Shown here in pieces: positions 1 to 9,484 of a stretch of 59,746 bases of DNA; within the stretch, counting starts at the first letter, position 1, and every line of letters starts with the position of its first letter. The stretch lies in the NCBI RefSeq assembly GCF_030646015.1, contig NZ_JAUSLT010000073.1, forward strand, positions 1 to 59,746, read 5' to 3'. The stretch comes from Bradyrhizobium sp. (GTDB taxonomy: Bacteria; Pseudomonadota; Alphaproteobacteria; Rhizobiales; Xanthobacteraceae). Made by a program: the position numbers and the translations under genes. The notes under the pieces were generated by a model. That model did not search any database and was not told the DNA's origin. It saw nothing but the letters and a program-made list of their open reading frames with translations.

Positions 1-1317
1 GCCGACGATCACGGTGAGCAGGCCTTGCCCCCACAACCGCTTCGAGGCCTTCCTGGCGTCGTCCAGCGTCACGGCATCGACGATGGCGTTGCGCTTCTCG
101 ATGTAGTCGATCGGCAGCTTGTCGAGCTGGTATTGCAGCAGCGCCGACGCCAGCTTCGAGGAAGTGTCGAGCGCCAGCATCTGCGAGCCCTTGAGATAGG
201 ACTTGGCCTCGTCCAGTTCCTGCTGGCTCGGGCCCTCCTCGGCGATGCGGCCAATTTCCTTCTCGATCGCATCGACGGTTTCGCCGGCACGGTCGGCGCG
301 GGTTCCGGTGGTGCCGATGAAGATCGCCGAGCGATCCATCCACAACAGCGATTCATTGACCGAATAGGCCAGACCGCGCTTCTCGCGGACTTCCCGGTAG
401 AGCCGCGACGACAGCCCGCCGCCGCCGAGAATGTGGTTGACGATATAGCCGGCCATGAAATTTGGATCGTTGCGCTTGATGCCGGGGCCGCCGAACATCA
501 CCACGGTCTGCGGCACGTCGAGCGGAATGAAGGCGCGCTGCGGAGGCTTGGCGGCCTCGACCTCGGCGACCGGTGTTAGATTCGCCTTGGCCGGCAATCC
601 GCCGAAGGTCTTGTCGAGCAACTGGCCGAGCGTAGCCGGGTCGACATCGCCGACCACGGCAATTCGCAGCGTATCCTTCGCCAGCACGCGGCGGACGTAA
701 TCCTTCATGTCGGCGGTATCGATCCTCGGCACGCTTTCCAGCGTGCCGTTGGCCTGGCGGCCATAGGGATGGTCGCCAAAGGCGAGTTGCAGGAACTTGC
801 GGCTGGCCAGCGACGAGGGATTGGAGGTCTCGCGCCGCAGGCCCGAGTTGATCTGGGCGCGAATACGTTCGACATCGGCGCTCTCGAAGCGCGGCGAGGT
901 CACCGCCTTGCGCAGCAGGTCGAAAGCCTCGTCCTTGTTATCCTTGAGCATGCGCAAGCTGCCGCGGAAATAATCCCGCGTCGAGGAGAAGCTGAGCTCG
1001 ATGGCGCGGCGGTCGAGCCGCTCGTGGAAGGTCTTGGAATCCAGCTCTTCCGAACCCTCGTCGAGCAGGCTGGCGACCATATTGCCGACGCCGGGCTTGT
1101 CGGCCGGGTCCTGCGTCGCGCCGCCGCCGAAGGCATATTCCATCGCGATCAGCGGCACGGTGGCGTCCTGCACGAACCAGGCTTCGATGCCTCCCGGCGA
1201 AATCAGATGCTGGATTTTGGCAGCGGCGTGCGAAGGCATCGGCGCCAGCGCCAGACAGGCAGCCGCCGCGAAGGCGAGGCGCCGGGTGGACCTGAACGAA
1301 GTCACGAAAATGTTCAC
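1..1317 (-). CDS. M16 family peptidase-like protein, non-catalytic partner (3' end cut by window)
   Basis: The reading frame is open for 439 codons from a GTG at 1317 to the window edge, so the C-terminus is missing by perhaps a few dozen residues. Residues 1-33 form a secretion signal ending in SHA-AA. The fold is that of an M16 (pitrilysin-type) peptidase, but the zinc-binding HxxEH is replaced by NMVASLLDEG around residues 79-88, so it should not bind zinc. It keeps the C-terminal substrate-binding segment with REVREKRGLAYSV. Its GTG overlaps the TGA of the active M16 gene upstream (GTGA). Active/inactive M16 pairs usually form heterodimers in the periplasm, and that is the inferred role here. 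Confidence 0.85.
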   Translation of the reverse strand, partial: MNIFVTSFRSTRRLAFAAAACLALAPMPSHAAAKIQHLISPGGIEAWFVQDATVPLIAMEYAFGGGATQDPADKPGVGNMVASLLDEGSEELDSKTFHERLDRRAIELSFSSTRDYFRGSLRMLKDNKDEAFDLLRKAVTSPRFESADVERIRAQINSGLRRETSNPSSLASRKFLQLAFGDHPYGRQANGTLESVPRIDTADMKDYVRRVLAKDTLRIAVVGDVDPATLGQLLDKTFGGLPAKANLTPVAEVEAAKPPQRAFIPLDVPQTVVMFGGPGIKRNDPNFMAGYIVNHILGGGGLSSRLYREVREKRGLAYSVNESLLWMDRSAIFIGTTGTRADRAGETVDAIEKEIGRIAEEGPSQQELDEAKSYLKGSQMLALDTSSKLASALLQYQLDKLPIDYIEKRNAIVDAVTLDDARKASKRLWGQGLLTVIVG

Positions 1318-2705
1318 GAACGCTTCTCCTCGCGTTTCGGCGTGGCATCCTTGATCAGGTAGCCTGTCACCGATCGCTTTTTATCCAGCCATTTTTGCGC
1401 GGCGTCGCGGACCTGCTCGGCGGTGACGGCGCGAATGCGGTCCGGCCAGCTTCGGATGTCGTCGATGCTGAGGCCGGAGGTCAGCGCGCCGCCGTACCAG
1501 CGTGCCAGTGTCGCCTGATTGTCCTGGGCGTAGATTGCTTCGGCGATCAGCTGGGTCTTGACGCGCTCGAGATCCTCCGACCGTGCCGGGTTCTGCCCGA
1601 CATCCGCGATCACGCCGTCGATCACCTGCTCGATGTGCGAAAACTCCACGCCTGGCTTCGGCGACACCGAGATCACGAACTGTGTCGCATCGAGCGAGGT
1701 GCCCTGGTAGCCGGCGCCGGCGCTGACCGCGAGCTGCTTGTCGATCACCAGCGCGCGATAAAGATAGGAGTTGGAGCCGCTGCCCATCAATTGCGCGAGC
1801 ACGTCGAGCGCTGGGCTTTCGCCCGCCGCGGCGGTGTTGGCGGAGGGCACCAGATAATAGCGCCGCACGCTGGTTTGTTCGACTCTGGGATCGGACAGCG
1901 TCACGGAGCGCGGGGCCGCCGGCACCGGCTCCTGCGGCCGGACGCGGTGGGCGGATATGGCAGGCTGTGCCGGGATGTCGCCATAGGTCCGCTCCACCAT
2001 CGCGCGGATTTCCCTGGGCTCGACGTCGCCGGCGATCACCAGGATGGCGTTGTTCGGCGCATAGAACCGCTTGTAGAACGCCAGCGCATCCTCGCGGTCG
2101 AGCTTCTCGATCTCCTGGCGCCAGCCGATCACGGGGCGGCCGTAGGGATGGTTGAGATACAGCGCCGCCATGATCTGCTCGGTCAGCCGCGCATCCGGGT
2201 TGTTGGCGACCCGCATGTTGAATTCCTCGAGCACGACGTCGCGCTCCGGCAGCACGTTTTCGTCCTTCAGGATCAGGCCGGTCATGCGGTCGGCCTCGAA
2301 TTCCATCATCTTCGCCAGCTGCTCGCGCGGCACGCGCTGGAAATAACCGGTGTAGTCGGTCGAGGTGAAGGCGTTCTCGTTGCCGCCGATCCGAAGCACG
2401 GTCTTGGAGAATTCACCGGCCGGATGCCTGGAAGTGCCCTTGAACATCAGATGTTCGAGGAAGTGGGCGAGGCCGGACTTGCCGGGCGTCTCGTCGGCGG
2501 AGCCGACCTTGTACCAGATCATGTGCGTGACCACCGGCGTGCGGTGATCCGGGATCACCACGACCTGCAGGCCGTTGGGAAGCGTGAACGTGGCGGGGCG
2601 CTCCGACGTCACCGTGGTCTGGGCACGGACGCTGGTTGCGGAAAATGCCAGTGTAAGGAGCAGCGCGGCGGCGAGCGAAACGGCAAAGCGGGGTGTGGGC
2701 ATCAT
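1314..2705 (-). CDS. M16 family zinc metallopeptidase, catalytic subunit
   Basis: The protein has 463 residues with a cleavable signal peptide (about residues 1-29, ending VRAQ). The inverted zinc motif HFLEH is at residues 81-85, and the third ligand Glu is near residue 161 (VVLEEFNMR), the usual spacing of 76 residues. The C-terminal M16 domain follows. It likely degrades peptides in the periplasm as a heterodimer with the next gene, which overlaps it by 4 bases and lacks the zinc motif. Two ATGs lie side by side at 2705 and 2702, with AGGT just upstream. The family is certain; the substrate is unknown. Confidence 0.9.
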   Translation of the reverse strand: MMPTPRFAVSLAAALLLTLAFSATSVRAQTTVTSERPATFTLPNGLQVVVIPDHRTPVVTHMIWYKVGSADETPGKSGLAHFLEHLMFKGTSRHPAGEFSKTVLRIGGNENAFTSTDYTGYFQRVPREQLAKMMEFEADRMTGLILKDENVLPERDVVLEEFNMRVANNPDARLTEQIMAALYLNHPYGRPVIGWRQEIEKLDREDALAFYKRFYAPNNAILVIAGDVEPREIRAMVERTYGDIPAQPAISAHRVRPQEPVPAAPRSVTLSDPRVEQTSVRRYYLVPSANTAAAGESPALDVLAQLMGSGSNSYLYRALVIDKQLAVSAGAGYQGTSLDATQFVISVSPKPGVEFSHIEQVIDGVIADVGQNPARSEDLERVKTQLIAEAIYAQDNQATLARWYGGALTSGLSIDDIRSWPDRIRAVTAEQVRDAAQKWLDKKRSVTGYLIKDATPKREEKRS

Positions 2706-2879
2706 GACCTGTCTGGCGCGTATTCCGCAAAGCGAGTACCGGGTTTGCGGCAGAATACGTGCAAATGAGAAGCTTGCAGCGCGAACGGAAATGTTCGGGA
2801 TAACGCCGCGGCACCGTACACCGGGACAATACCGGCGAGCGTCACGAAGCCGAGAGGTTACAATAGATTAAGCCAGCGC

Positions 2880-3611
2880 CTATTCGCCGTATTTGCCGGC
2901 GGCCGGGTTGTATTCCTTGTTCATCGTTTCCTTCGGCCCGGTGCCGTAGGCAAAGTTCGGCGACGGCGTCTGGTATCCGCTCGGCGGTTGCGTCAGCGTT
3001 TCCCGGGTCGGCTCACCCTTGAACGGCGCGGTCTCGGTCTTGCTGCCGCCGAACAGGCCGCTGAAGCCGCCCTTGTAGCCGAGCTCCGACGGGCTCAGGA
3101 GCACATTGCTGTTGGTAGCGCCGGGCTGGATCGGGTCGCTGGCGCCGTTGCGGGCGGGAGCGGCGGTCTTGCCGGCGGCCAGTTCGGCCGGGGTCAGGAT
3201 ACGGCTGGCCATCGCCGGATCCTTGTTGTCCTTCTTGCGGGCGGCGGCCGCGGCCTTGCGCCGCTGCGCGTCGGGGTCCTTCGGCCAGTTCGGCGCGGGA
3301 GCCTCGGCCGCCGCGGAAGCCGGCGGCGGCAAATTGAGCTTGGGGGGCACCACCAGCGGCGACCGCTCGCGGTACTCGATGCCGCGGTTTTCCATGTTGG
3401 TGCCGCCGATACCGGCCATGATGCCTTCGATGATCTTCTCTTCGAAGGTCTTGTCGTCCTCGTCGTCGTCAGCGGCGCGGGCAGCACCTGCTGAAATCAC
3501 GAGACCAATGCCCAGCACGGCGACGGCGAGCTTCAGCCCCCGCCAAGGGGTTCCCCAAGAGATCTGCAACGGGTTTTGCACAATCCGGAAGCTGGCTTCG
3601 GTGTCGCGCAT
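2880..3611 (-). CDS. Secreted/periplasmic hypothetical protein
   Basis: The protein has 243 residues from an ATG at 3611, preceded by AGGAA. A TTG six codons earlier is a less likely start. It has an N-terminal hydrophobic segment at about residues 25-45 ending in ARAA, then an acidic patch (DDDEDDK). The rest is low-complexity, Pro/Ala/Lys-rich sequence with no recognisable enzyme motif. It lies between lspA and the M16 peptidase pair on the same strand, an arrangement I recall from Bradyrhizobium-type genomes. It is probably exported, but its function cannot be given from sequence. Confidence 0.75.
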   Translation of the reverse strand: MRDTEASFRIVQNPLQISWGTPWRGLKLAVAVLGIGLVISAGAARAADDDEDDKTFEEKIIEGIMAGIGGTNMENRGIEYRERSPLVVPPKLNLPPPASAAAEAPAPNWPKDPDAQRRKAAAAARKKDNKDPAMASRILTPAELAAGKTAAPARNGASDPIQPGATNSNVLLSPSELGYKGGFSGLFGGSKTETAPFKGEPTRETLTQPPSGYQTPSPNFAYGTGPKETMNKEYNPAAGKYGE

Positions 3612-3702
3612 CACGCTGTTCCTGTTCAAAATTCTTCCGCCGGGGACGCCGATCTGAGGCGCGCAACTCCGCTCCGGCCCGCAGGGCTCGTATCAGCCGG
3701 GA

Positions 3703-4200
3703 TCAGGGCGCTTTTGCGGCGGGTACCCCCAGGAAGGAATCATACAACAGGCCTGTTACCCCGGCAACAATCGCCACGTCGGCAAGGTTAAACACGTACC
3801 AATTGTAGGTTTTTCCGCCGATATCGAGGTGGAACAGGGCGAAATCGAGCACCGCGCCATAGGCAAAGCGGTCGATGCCATTGCCGATGGCGCCGCCGAT
3901 GATCAGGCCGAGGGCCATCGTCGCCAGCAGGGTCTGCGACCGTGCCATCCAGATCGCCAGAACCAGCACCGCCACCGCCTTGATCAGCATCAGGAAGACC
4001 TGGACCCACGCGCTGTCGCTCTGGAACCAGCCGAAGCTGATTCCGACATTCCAGGCCAGCACGAGGTCGAAAAACGGCGTAACCCTCACCGCGCCGCGAT
4101 GGGCGATGTCGAACACGAACAGCAGCCAGAGTTTTGAGACTTGGTCGAGCACCAGCGCTGCGGCGGCGGCGATGATCCCGGAGCGGAGGTGGGGGGTCAT
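3703..4200 (-). CDS. lspA: Lipoprotein signal peptidase (signal peptidase II)
   Basis: This inner-membrane aspartyl protease cleaves the signal peptide of diacylglyceryl-modified prolipoproteins. The protein has 165 residues with about four membrane segments. The conserved GNGIDR is at about residues 106-111, and the catalytic aspartates are D119 (AVLDF) and D141 (FNLADVAI). I chose the ATG at 4200 because the 18 codons further upstream come from a dispersed inverted repeat (MGPRVRGDD). It is downstream of ileS on the same strand, the usual neighbourhood of lspA. lgt, which acts one step earlier on the same substrates, is at 57325-58185. Confidence 0.95.
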   Translation of the reverse strand: MTPHLRSGIIAAAAALVLDQVSKLWLLFVFDIAHRGAVRVTPFFDLVLAWNVGISFGWFQSDSAWVQVFLMLIKAVAVLVLAIWMARSQTLLATMALGLIIGGAIGNGIDRFAYGAVLDFALFHLDIGGKTYNWYVFNLADVAIVAGVTGLLYDSFLGVPAAKAP

Positions 4201-4226
4201 GCGACGCCCGTTGCTACGAAACCAGC

Positions 4227-4351
4227 CGTCGTCCCCGCGAACGCGGGGACCCATACGCCGTGACGATGTGGTTGTAAGAGGTCGTCGATCAACGTCTTGT
4301 TTCCATCTCGGACGCCCGGGATTATGGGTCCCCGCGTTCGCGGGGACGACG
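4227..4351. repeat. Family A dispersed inverted-repeat element, copy 1
   Basis: It starts with the arm GTCCCCGCGAACGCGGGGAC plus CCATA and ends with the complementary arm TATGGGTCCCCGCG..., about 125 bp overall. Each arm is itself a short palindrome. It fills the ileS-lspA gap. Related copies are at 9349, 31561 and 33100, and a cut copy lies at the right edge; this copy is in the opposite orientation to those at 31561 and 33100. Confidence 0.85.
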
Positions 4352-4359
4352 ATAGAGTA

Positions 4360-7359
4360 TTACACACTTACTCCCAGCGCCTTCCATTCCCGCAACGCCC
4401 TGGCGTCGCGGGGCGAGACGTCGGGGTATTCGGCATCCTCGCCGACATCGGTGGATATCTTCCACGACCGCGCGCATTTGGTCCCGACGGCCTTCTCGAC
4501 CACGACGGCGACGCCGGGCACCTCGTTCAGCCGGAATGCACCGGCCGGCGCGTCGTCATTGGTCGCCATCGCATTCGAGGTAATGAATACTTCGGCGAGA
4601 TCGATGTCGAACAGCGTGTTGAAGATGTTCTGGTCGGAGACGTAGACCAGCGGCGAGGCCTCCAGCGAGGAGCCGATGGTCTTGGCGGCGCGCTCGAGCT
4701 CAAGCGCGCCGGTAACGACGCGTCGGACGTCGCGGATGGTCTCCCATTTCGCCGCCAGCGCATCGTCGCGGAATGCCTCGAACTCGGTCGGGAACAGCGT
4801 CAGATGCACCGAGGGCTCGGCGTCGGGCCGGTACATCCGCCACGCCTCTTCGGTGGTAAAACTCAGCACCGGCGCCAGCCATTTCAGGATCGAGTCGCAG
4901 ATGATGTCGATCGTGGTCAGCGCCGCCTTGCGCGCCAGCGACGACGGCGCGTCGCAATACAGCGTGTCCTTGCGGATATCGAAATAGAACGCCGACAGTT
5001 CGGTGTTCATGAACGCCGAGAGGCTCGCGACCACGGTCTTGTAGTCGAACTCGGCGTAGGCCTTGCGCACGATGGCGGCCTGGCCGGCGAGCTGATGCAG
5101 CATCAGCCGCTCCAGTTCGGGCATGTCGGAGTGCGCGACGGCGTCGCCGGGCGCGAAATGCGCCAGCGTGCCGAGCATCCAGCGGATCGAGTTGCGCAGC
5201 TTGCGGTAGGTCTCGATGGTGTTTTTGAGGATTTCCGGGCCGATGCGCTGGTCGTCGGCATAGTCGGTGGCGCAGACCCACAGTCGCAGGATATCGGCGC
5301 CGGAGTCCTTCATCACCTTCTGCGGCTCGACGGTGTTGCCGACCGACTTCGACATCTTGCGGCCGTTCTCGTCCAGCGTGAAGCCGTGCGTCAGCACCAC
5401 GTCGAACGGCGCGCGGCCGCGGGTGCCGCAGCTTTCCAGCAGCGACGACTGGAACCAGCCGCGATGCTGGTCGCTGCCTTCCAGATACATCACGGTATCG
5501 GCGCCGCCATCGACCTTGCGGACGATATGGCCGAGTTGAGGAAAATTCTGGCGGTCTTCCAGCACGAAGGCATGGGTCGAGCCGGAGTCGAACCAGACGT
5601 CGCAGATGTCGTCGACCTTCTTCCAGTCTTCGCCGGCGCGGGTCCCGAGAAAGCGTTCGCGGGCGCCGTCCATGTACCAGGCATCGGCGCCTTCCTCCAT
5701 GAAGGCTTCGGCGATGCGCTGATTGACGATTTCGTCCTGCAGGATTTCGGCGGAGCCATCGCTCTTCTCGCGCACGAACACCGCGATCGGCACGCCCCAG
5801 GCGCGCTGGCGCGAAATCACCCAGTCGGGCTTTGAGTTGACCATGCCGTTGATGCGATTCTGGCCCGACGGCGGCACCCATTGGGCGACCGAGATGGCGT
5901 GTTGCGCGCGGGCGCGCAACGTGTCGCCCGATTTCGCATTTCCGGCATCCGCGATAGGCTTGTCCATCGCGATGAACCATTGCGGGGTATTGCGGAAGAT
6001 CACCGGCTTCTTCGAGCGCCAGGAATGCGGATACTGATGCTTGAGCCGGCCGCGCGCCAGCAGCATGCCGCGCTCGACCAGCGCCTTGATCACGGCCTCG
6101 TTGGCGTCGCCCTTTTCGCCCTTGTCGTTGATGACGCGCTTTCCGGTGAAGCCCGGCGCGTGATCGGTGAAGGCACCGTTCTCATCGACGGTATAGGGGA
6201 TGATAGTGTTGATGCCACGCTGCTCCAGCTCGCGCGCATTGGCCATCCAGACCTCGAAATCCTCGCGGCCATGGCCGGGCGCGGTATGCACGAAGCCGGT
6301 GCCGGTGTCGTCGGTGACGTGGTCGCCGGCGAGCAGCGGCACGACGAATTCGTAGCCGCCGTCGGCGCCTTTCAGCGGATGGGCGCATTCCACCGCATCC
6401 AGCGTGTCGGCCGGAACCTCGCGCACCTTCTCGTAGGCCGCGACGCGCGCCTGCTTGAACACGCTTTCCGCCAGCGCATCCGCCAAAATCAGCAGATCGC
6501 CGTTTTTGGCCCAGTTATCGCCGGGCGCATCGGTGACCTTGTAGAGGCCGTAGGAAATTTTCGGCGAAAAACTGATGGCGCGGTTGCCGGGCAGCGTCCA
6601 GGGCGTGGTGGTCCAGATCACGACGCTGGCAGTGGCCAGCACGCCATGCACCGGCGAGGTGATCGGAAACTTCACCCACACGGTATCGCTGGTGTAGTCC
6701 TCGTATTCGATTTCGGCTTCCGCCAGCGCGGTCTTTTCCACCACGCTCCACATCACAGGCTTGGAGCCGCGATAGAGCAGGCCGTTGGCGGCGAACTTCA
6801 TCAGCTCGCGCGCGATCTGCGCTTCGGCGGCGAAGTCCATCGTGGCGTAGGGGTGGTCCCAGTCGCCGATGATGCCGAGCCGCTTGAATTCCTCGCGCTG
6901 CACGTTGAGCCAATGCGTGGCATAGGCGCGGCACTCCTTGCGGAACGCCACCATCGCGGTGGAGTCCTTGAAGTCCGGCTTCTGCTTGCCCTTGGAGCGG
7001 TAGTTCTCTTCCTCGATCTTCCATTCGATCGGCAGGCCGTGGCAGTCCCAGCCCGGCACGTAATTGGAATCGAAGCCGAGCATCTGCTGGCTCTTGGTCA
7101 CCACGTCCTTGAGGATCTTGTTGAGGGAGTGACCGATATGGATGTTGCCGTTGGCGTAGGGCGGCCCATCATGCAGGACGAATTTGGCCCGGCCGGCGGC
7201 GCTCTCGCGCAGTCTGCCGTAGAGGCCGATCTCGTTCCAGCGCTTGAGGATCTCCGGCTCGCGCTGCGGCAGGCCGGCGCGCATCGGGAATTCCGTCTGC
7301 GGCAGGAACAGGGTCTTGGAATAGTCGGTAACGTCGGACTTTTGCGGCTTCTCGGACAT
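4360..7359 (-). CDS. ileS: Isoleucyl-tRNA synthetase
   Basis: This class Ia aminoacyl-tRNA synthetase charges tRNA-Ile in the cytoplasm and edits mischarged Val. The protein has 999 residues from the ATG at 7359; a TTG seven codons upstream is possible but less likely. The HIGH motif is at residues 74-77 ([10 protein letters not shown]) and KMSKS at 668-672. Between them lies the CP1 editing domain. The C-terminal tail reads KCARSWKIS where zinc-ribbon versions have KCxRCW, so the second Cys of that pair is lost. It is transcribed toward lspA, with a repeat element between. Confidence 0.97.
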   Translation of the reverse strand: MSEKPQKSDVTDYSKTLFLPQTEFPMRAGLPQREPEILKRWNEIGLYGRLRESAAGRAKFVLHDGPPYANGNIHIGHSLNKILKDVVTKSQQMLGFDSNYVPGWDCHGLPIEWKIEEENYRSKGKQKPDFKDSTAMVAFRKECRAYATHWLNVQREEFKRLGIIGDWDHPYATMDFAAEAQIARELMKFAANGLLYRGSKPVMWSVVEKTALAEAEIEYEDYTSDTVWVKFPITSPVHGVLATASVVIWTTTPWTLPGNRAISFSPKISYGLYKVTDAPGDNWAKNGDLLILADALAESVFKQARVAAYEKVREVPADTLDAVECAHPLKGADGGYEFVVPLLAGDHVTDDTGTGFVHTAPGHGREDFEVWMANARELEQRGINTIIPYTVDENGAFTDHAPGFTGKRVINDKGEKGDANEAVIKALVERGMLLARGRLKHQYPHSWRSKKPVIFRNTPQWFIAMDKPIADAGNAKSGDTLRARAQHAISVAQWVPPSGQNRINGMVNSKPDWVISRQRAWGVPIAVFVREKSDGSAEILQDEIVNQRIAEAFMEEGADAWYMDGARERFLGTRAGEDWKKVDDICDVWFDSGSTHAFVLEDRQNFPQLGHIVRKVDGGADTVMYLEGSDQHRGWFQSSLLESCGTRGRAPFDVVLTHGFTLDENGRKMSKSVGNTVEPQKVMKDSGADILRLWVCATDYADDQRIGPEILKNTIETYRKLRNSIRWMLGTLAHFAPGDAVAHSDMPELERLMLHQLAGQAAIVRKAYAEFDYKTVVASLSAFMNTELSAFYFDIRKDTLYCDAPSSLARKAALTTIDIICDSILKWLAPVLSFTTEEAWRMYRPDAEPSVHLTLFPTEFEAFRDDALAAKWETIRDVRRVVTGALELERAAKTIGSSLEASPLVYVSDQNIFNTLFDIDLAEVFITSNAMATNDDAPAGAFRLNEVPGVAVVVEKAVGTKCARSWKISTDVGEDAEYPDVSPRDARALREWKALGVSV

Positions 7360-7551
7360 GAATGCTCTGGTTTGGCTCAAGGGGCGCTGAAACGCGATTC
7401 ATCGCGGATGATGGATAAGGTCCCGGTCTTGCGCCGAGCCTAAGCTCAGGCGGAAGCCGGGCCGCTAATGGGGATGGTGCGCCGCGCAAACATGGGGCTT
7501 TCCATAGCAGCCAAGCGGGAAAATCGCAAAGCCCCAGCGTATGCCGGACGG

Positions 7552-7734
7552 TCAGTCCTCGACCGCCGGACGCGGGTGACGCGGCCGGGCCGGATTGCCG
7601 GTAACGGTCTGGCCGGGCTCGACATCCCGGGTGACCACGCTGCCGGCCCCGATCACGGCGCCGTCGCCGACCTGGGCGAGTCGCTCGGTCAGCAGCGTAT
7701 GCCGTTCCGATACCGGCTTTTCGGTCTTGCTCAA
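7552..7734 (-). CDS. Small left-handed beta-helix (hexapeptide) acyltransferase-like fragment
   Basis: This short frame encodes 60 residues and starts at a TTG that overlaps the ribF stop (TTGA). Residues 21-50 read as hexapeptide-repeat turns (VGDGAVIGAGSVVTRDVEPG, then TVTGNPA), the typical C-terminal end of NeuD/WbbJ-type acetyltransferases. The rest of such an enzyme is absent, so on its own it is too short to be catalytic. It may be a remnant or a genuine small protein translated with ribF. No other feature explains this stretch. Confidence 0.45.
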   Translation of the reverse strand: MSKTEKPVSERHTLLTERLAQVGDGAVIGAGSVVTRDVEPGQTVTGNPARPRHPRPAVED

Positions 7735-8702
7735 CCGACCACTCCCAGCTTCGGAAACGCATCCGGCGCTGCCGCCAGCGCAGCGCGGGCGCGGGCTGAG
7801 TCGTCGTCCATCTGGCGCACCAGCGCCTCGATGCCGTCGAACTTCACTTCGTCGCGGATGAAGGCGATGAAGGCGACATCGAGCGACGCGCCATAGAGGT
7901 CGCCCTTGAAGTCGAACAGGAACACTTCCAGCAGCGGCGCGCCATTGTCGAAGGTCGGACGGCGGCCAAAACTGGCGACGCCGTCGAGGCGCTCAGTCCC
8001 GCGGCCGACCCGCACCGCATAGATGCCGTGCTTGAGCCCGCAATTCTTGTCGAGCCGGATGTTGGCGGTGGGATAGCCGAGATCGCGGCCGCGCTTCTCG
8101 CCATGGATCACGGTGCCTGCCACGAACCACGGGCCGCCCAGCATCGCGGTGGCGTCGTCGATCTGCCCCTCCGCGAGCGCCATCCGGATCGCCGAGGAGG
8201 ACACCGGCCGCTCTTCGATATCGATATGGGCCTGGACGTCGACCTCGATGCCGAGTCGGGGCGCTTCGCTGACCAGCAGGCTCGGCGAGCCCACGCGTCC
8301 CTTGCCGAAATGAAAGTCGTAGCCGACCGCGATCCCGCTGATGCCGAGCCGTTCGATCAGGTCATGGTGAATGAAATCCTGCGCCGTGGTCCCGGCGCGG
8401 CCCTTGTCGAAGGTCATGACCACCGCGCCGGAAAGCCCGGTCCCGGCCAGCAGTCTCAATTTGCTGGCCTCGTCGGTGAGCCGGAACTGGGGGGTGTTCG
8501 GGCTGAAGAAGCTCTTGGGATGCGGCTCGAAGGTCACCGCCAGCGCCGGCCGGTCATGGGCGCGGCCCATCTGCAGGGCAGCCTCAATCACCGCGCGGTG
8601 GCCGAGATGGACGCCGTCGAAATTGCCCATCGCCACCACCGCTCCCTTGGGGATGGAGGCTGCGGGCGTGGTGTCGCGAATAACGGTAAAGCCAGGCGTC
8701 AT
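7731..8702 (-). CDS. ribF: Bifunctional riboflavin kinase / FAD synthetase
   Basis: It converts riboflavin to FMN and then FAD in the cytoplasm. The protein has 323 residues, the normal length. The N-terminal FAD synthetase domain has the nucleotidyltransferase motif GNFDGVHLGH at residues 26-35. The C-terminal flavokinase domain begins around residue 190 and has GYPTANI near residue 210. A tiny hexapeptide-repeat frame overlaps its stop codon. FAD made here is the cofactor of CoxM at 36.8 kb, and ribH at 34.5 kb acts earlier in the same pathway. Confidence 0.96.
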   Translation of the reverse strand: MTPGFTVIRDTTPAASIPKGAVVAMGNFDGVHLGHRAVIEAALQMGRAHDRPALAVTFEPHPKSFFSPNTPQFRLTDEASKLRLLAGTGLSGAVVMTFDKGRAGTTAQDFIHHDLIERLGISGIAVGYDFHFGKGRVGSPSLLVSEAPRLGIEVDVQAHIDIEERPVSSSAIRMALAEGQIDDATAMLGGPWFVAGTVIHGEKRGRDLGYPTANIRLDKNCGLKHGIYAVRVGRGTERLDGVASFGRRPTFDNGAPLLEVFLFDFKGDLYGASLDVAFIAFIRDEVKFDGIEALVRQMDDDSARARAALAAAPDAFPKLGVVG

Positions 8703-8930
8703 TTTGCAGGATTTTTCCGGGCGAGGTCAGCAGGCGCGGGACCGTGACGTGGCAGCCGCGATGAAGTCAAGCCGGGTCGGACCCGCCGTAGAACGGGTGC
8801 TTTTGCCATGTTTCCCGCCAAGGTCGGTTAACGGGCTGTTTAAAGGCTGGTGGTACTGGTGGGGGCGGACTGCGGGGCTTCTTGGCCTGGCGCAGGCCGG
8901 TGTGGTTTGTAGCGTTGCGGGGGAGTCAAG
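8703..8930. other. Divergent intergenic region between ribF and cheY
   Basis: These 228 bp carry the upstream regions of two divergent genes. A strong ribosome-binding site (GGGGGAG) lies 6 bases before the cheY ATG. TTAA boxes around 8828 and 8840 are spaced 8 bp apart, one base off the CtrA consensus. I see no gene here. Confidence 0.5.
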
Positions 8931-9326
8931 ATGGCGGTTGATTTGTCGATGTCGGTTCTGGTGGTGGATGACTACAACACCATGATCCGGATCATCCGAA
9001 ATCTCCTGAAGCAGCTTGGCTTCGACAATATCGATGACGCCAGCGACGGCTCGGCGGCGCTGAACAAGATGCGCGTCAAGAAATACGGGCTGGTGATCTC
9101 CGACTGGAACATGGAGCCGATGACCGGCTACGACCTGCTCCGGGAAGTTCGCGCCGACCCCAATCTCGCCACCACGCCGTTCATCATGATCACGGCGGAA
9201 TCCAAGACCGAAAACGTGATCGCCGCCAAGAAGGCCGGCGTCAACAATTACATCGTCAAGCCGTTCAACGCCGCCACGCTGAAGACCAAGATCGAGGCGG
9301 TATTTCCGGATATGGCGAGCGCGTAA
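8931..9326 (+). CDS. Single-domain response regulator (CheY-like)
   Basis: The protein has 131 residues and is a lone receiver domain. The acidic pocket is D13-D14, the phosphoacceptor D58 (VISDWNMEP), the conserved T88 (MITAES) and K110 (YIVKPF). The sequence around D58 (SDWNMEPMTG) matches chemotaxis CheY, which binds the flagellar switch when phosphorylated by CheA. No cheA or other chemotaxis gene is within the window, so this copy stands alone. It faces away from ribF and is followed by a family A repeat. Confidence 0.9.
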   Translation: MAVDLSMSVLVVDDYNTMIRIIRNLLKQLGFDNIDDASDGSAALNKMRVKKYGLVISDWNMEPMTGYDLLREVRADPNLATTPFIMITAESKTENVIAAKKAGVNNYIVKPFNAATLKTKIEAVFPDMASA

Positions 9327-9348
9327 GGCGCGTCGCAACACCCTCGGG

Positions 9349-9467
9349 TGTCGTCCCGGCGAACACCGGGACCCATAATCCCGGGCGTCAGTTGTGAAGA
9401 AGGCTGCTACCACATCGCGAAAACGAGAGATCACGCGGTATGGGTCCCGGCGTTCGCCGGGACGACG
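9349..9467. repeat. Family A dispersed inverted-repeat element, copy 2
   Basis: The left arm GTCGTCCCGGCGAAC... plus GGGACCCATA and the right arm TATGGGTCCCGGCG...GACGAC are inverted copies about 119 bp apart end to end. It sits between the convergent cheY and HAD-hydrolase genes. Confidence 0.85.
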
Positions 9468-9484
9468 CAAGCAACTCTACGCCC

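Noticed and set aside
4297..7443. Two long plus-strand frames opposite ileS
   Set aside because: They lie wholly antisense to a clear isoleucyl-tRNA synthetase with HIGH and KMSKS, and have shadow-like composition.
8828..8844. Possible CtrA site upstream of cheY
   Set aside because: The two TTAA boxes are 8 bp apart, not 7, and the second lacks the trailing C.
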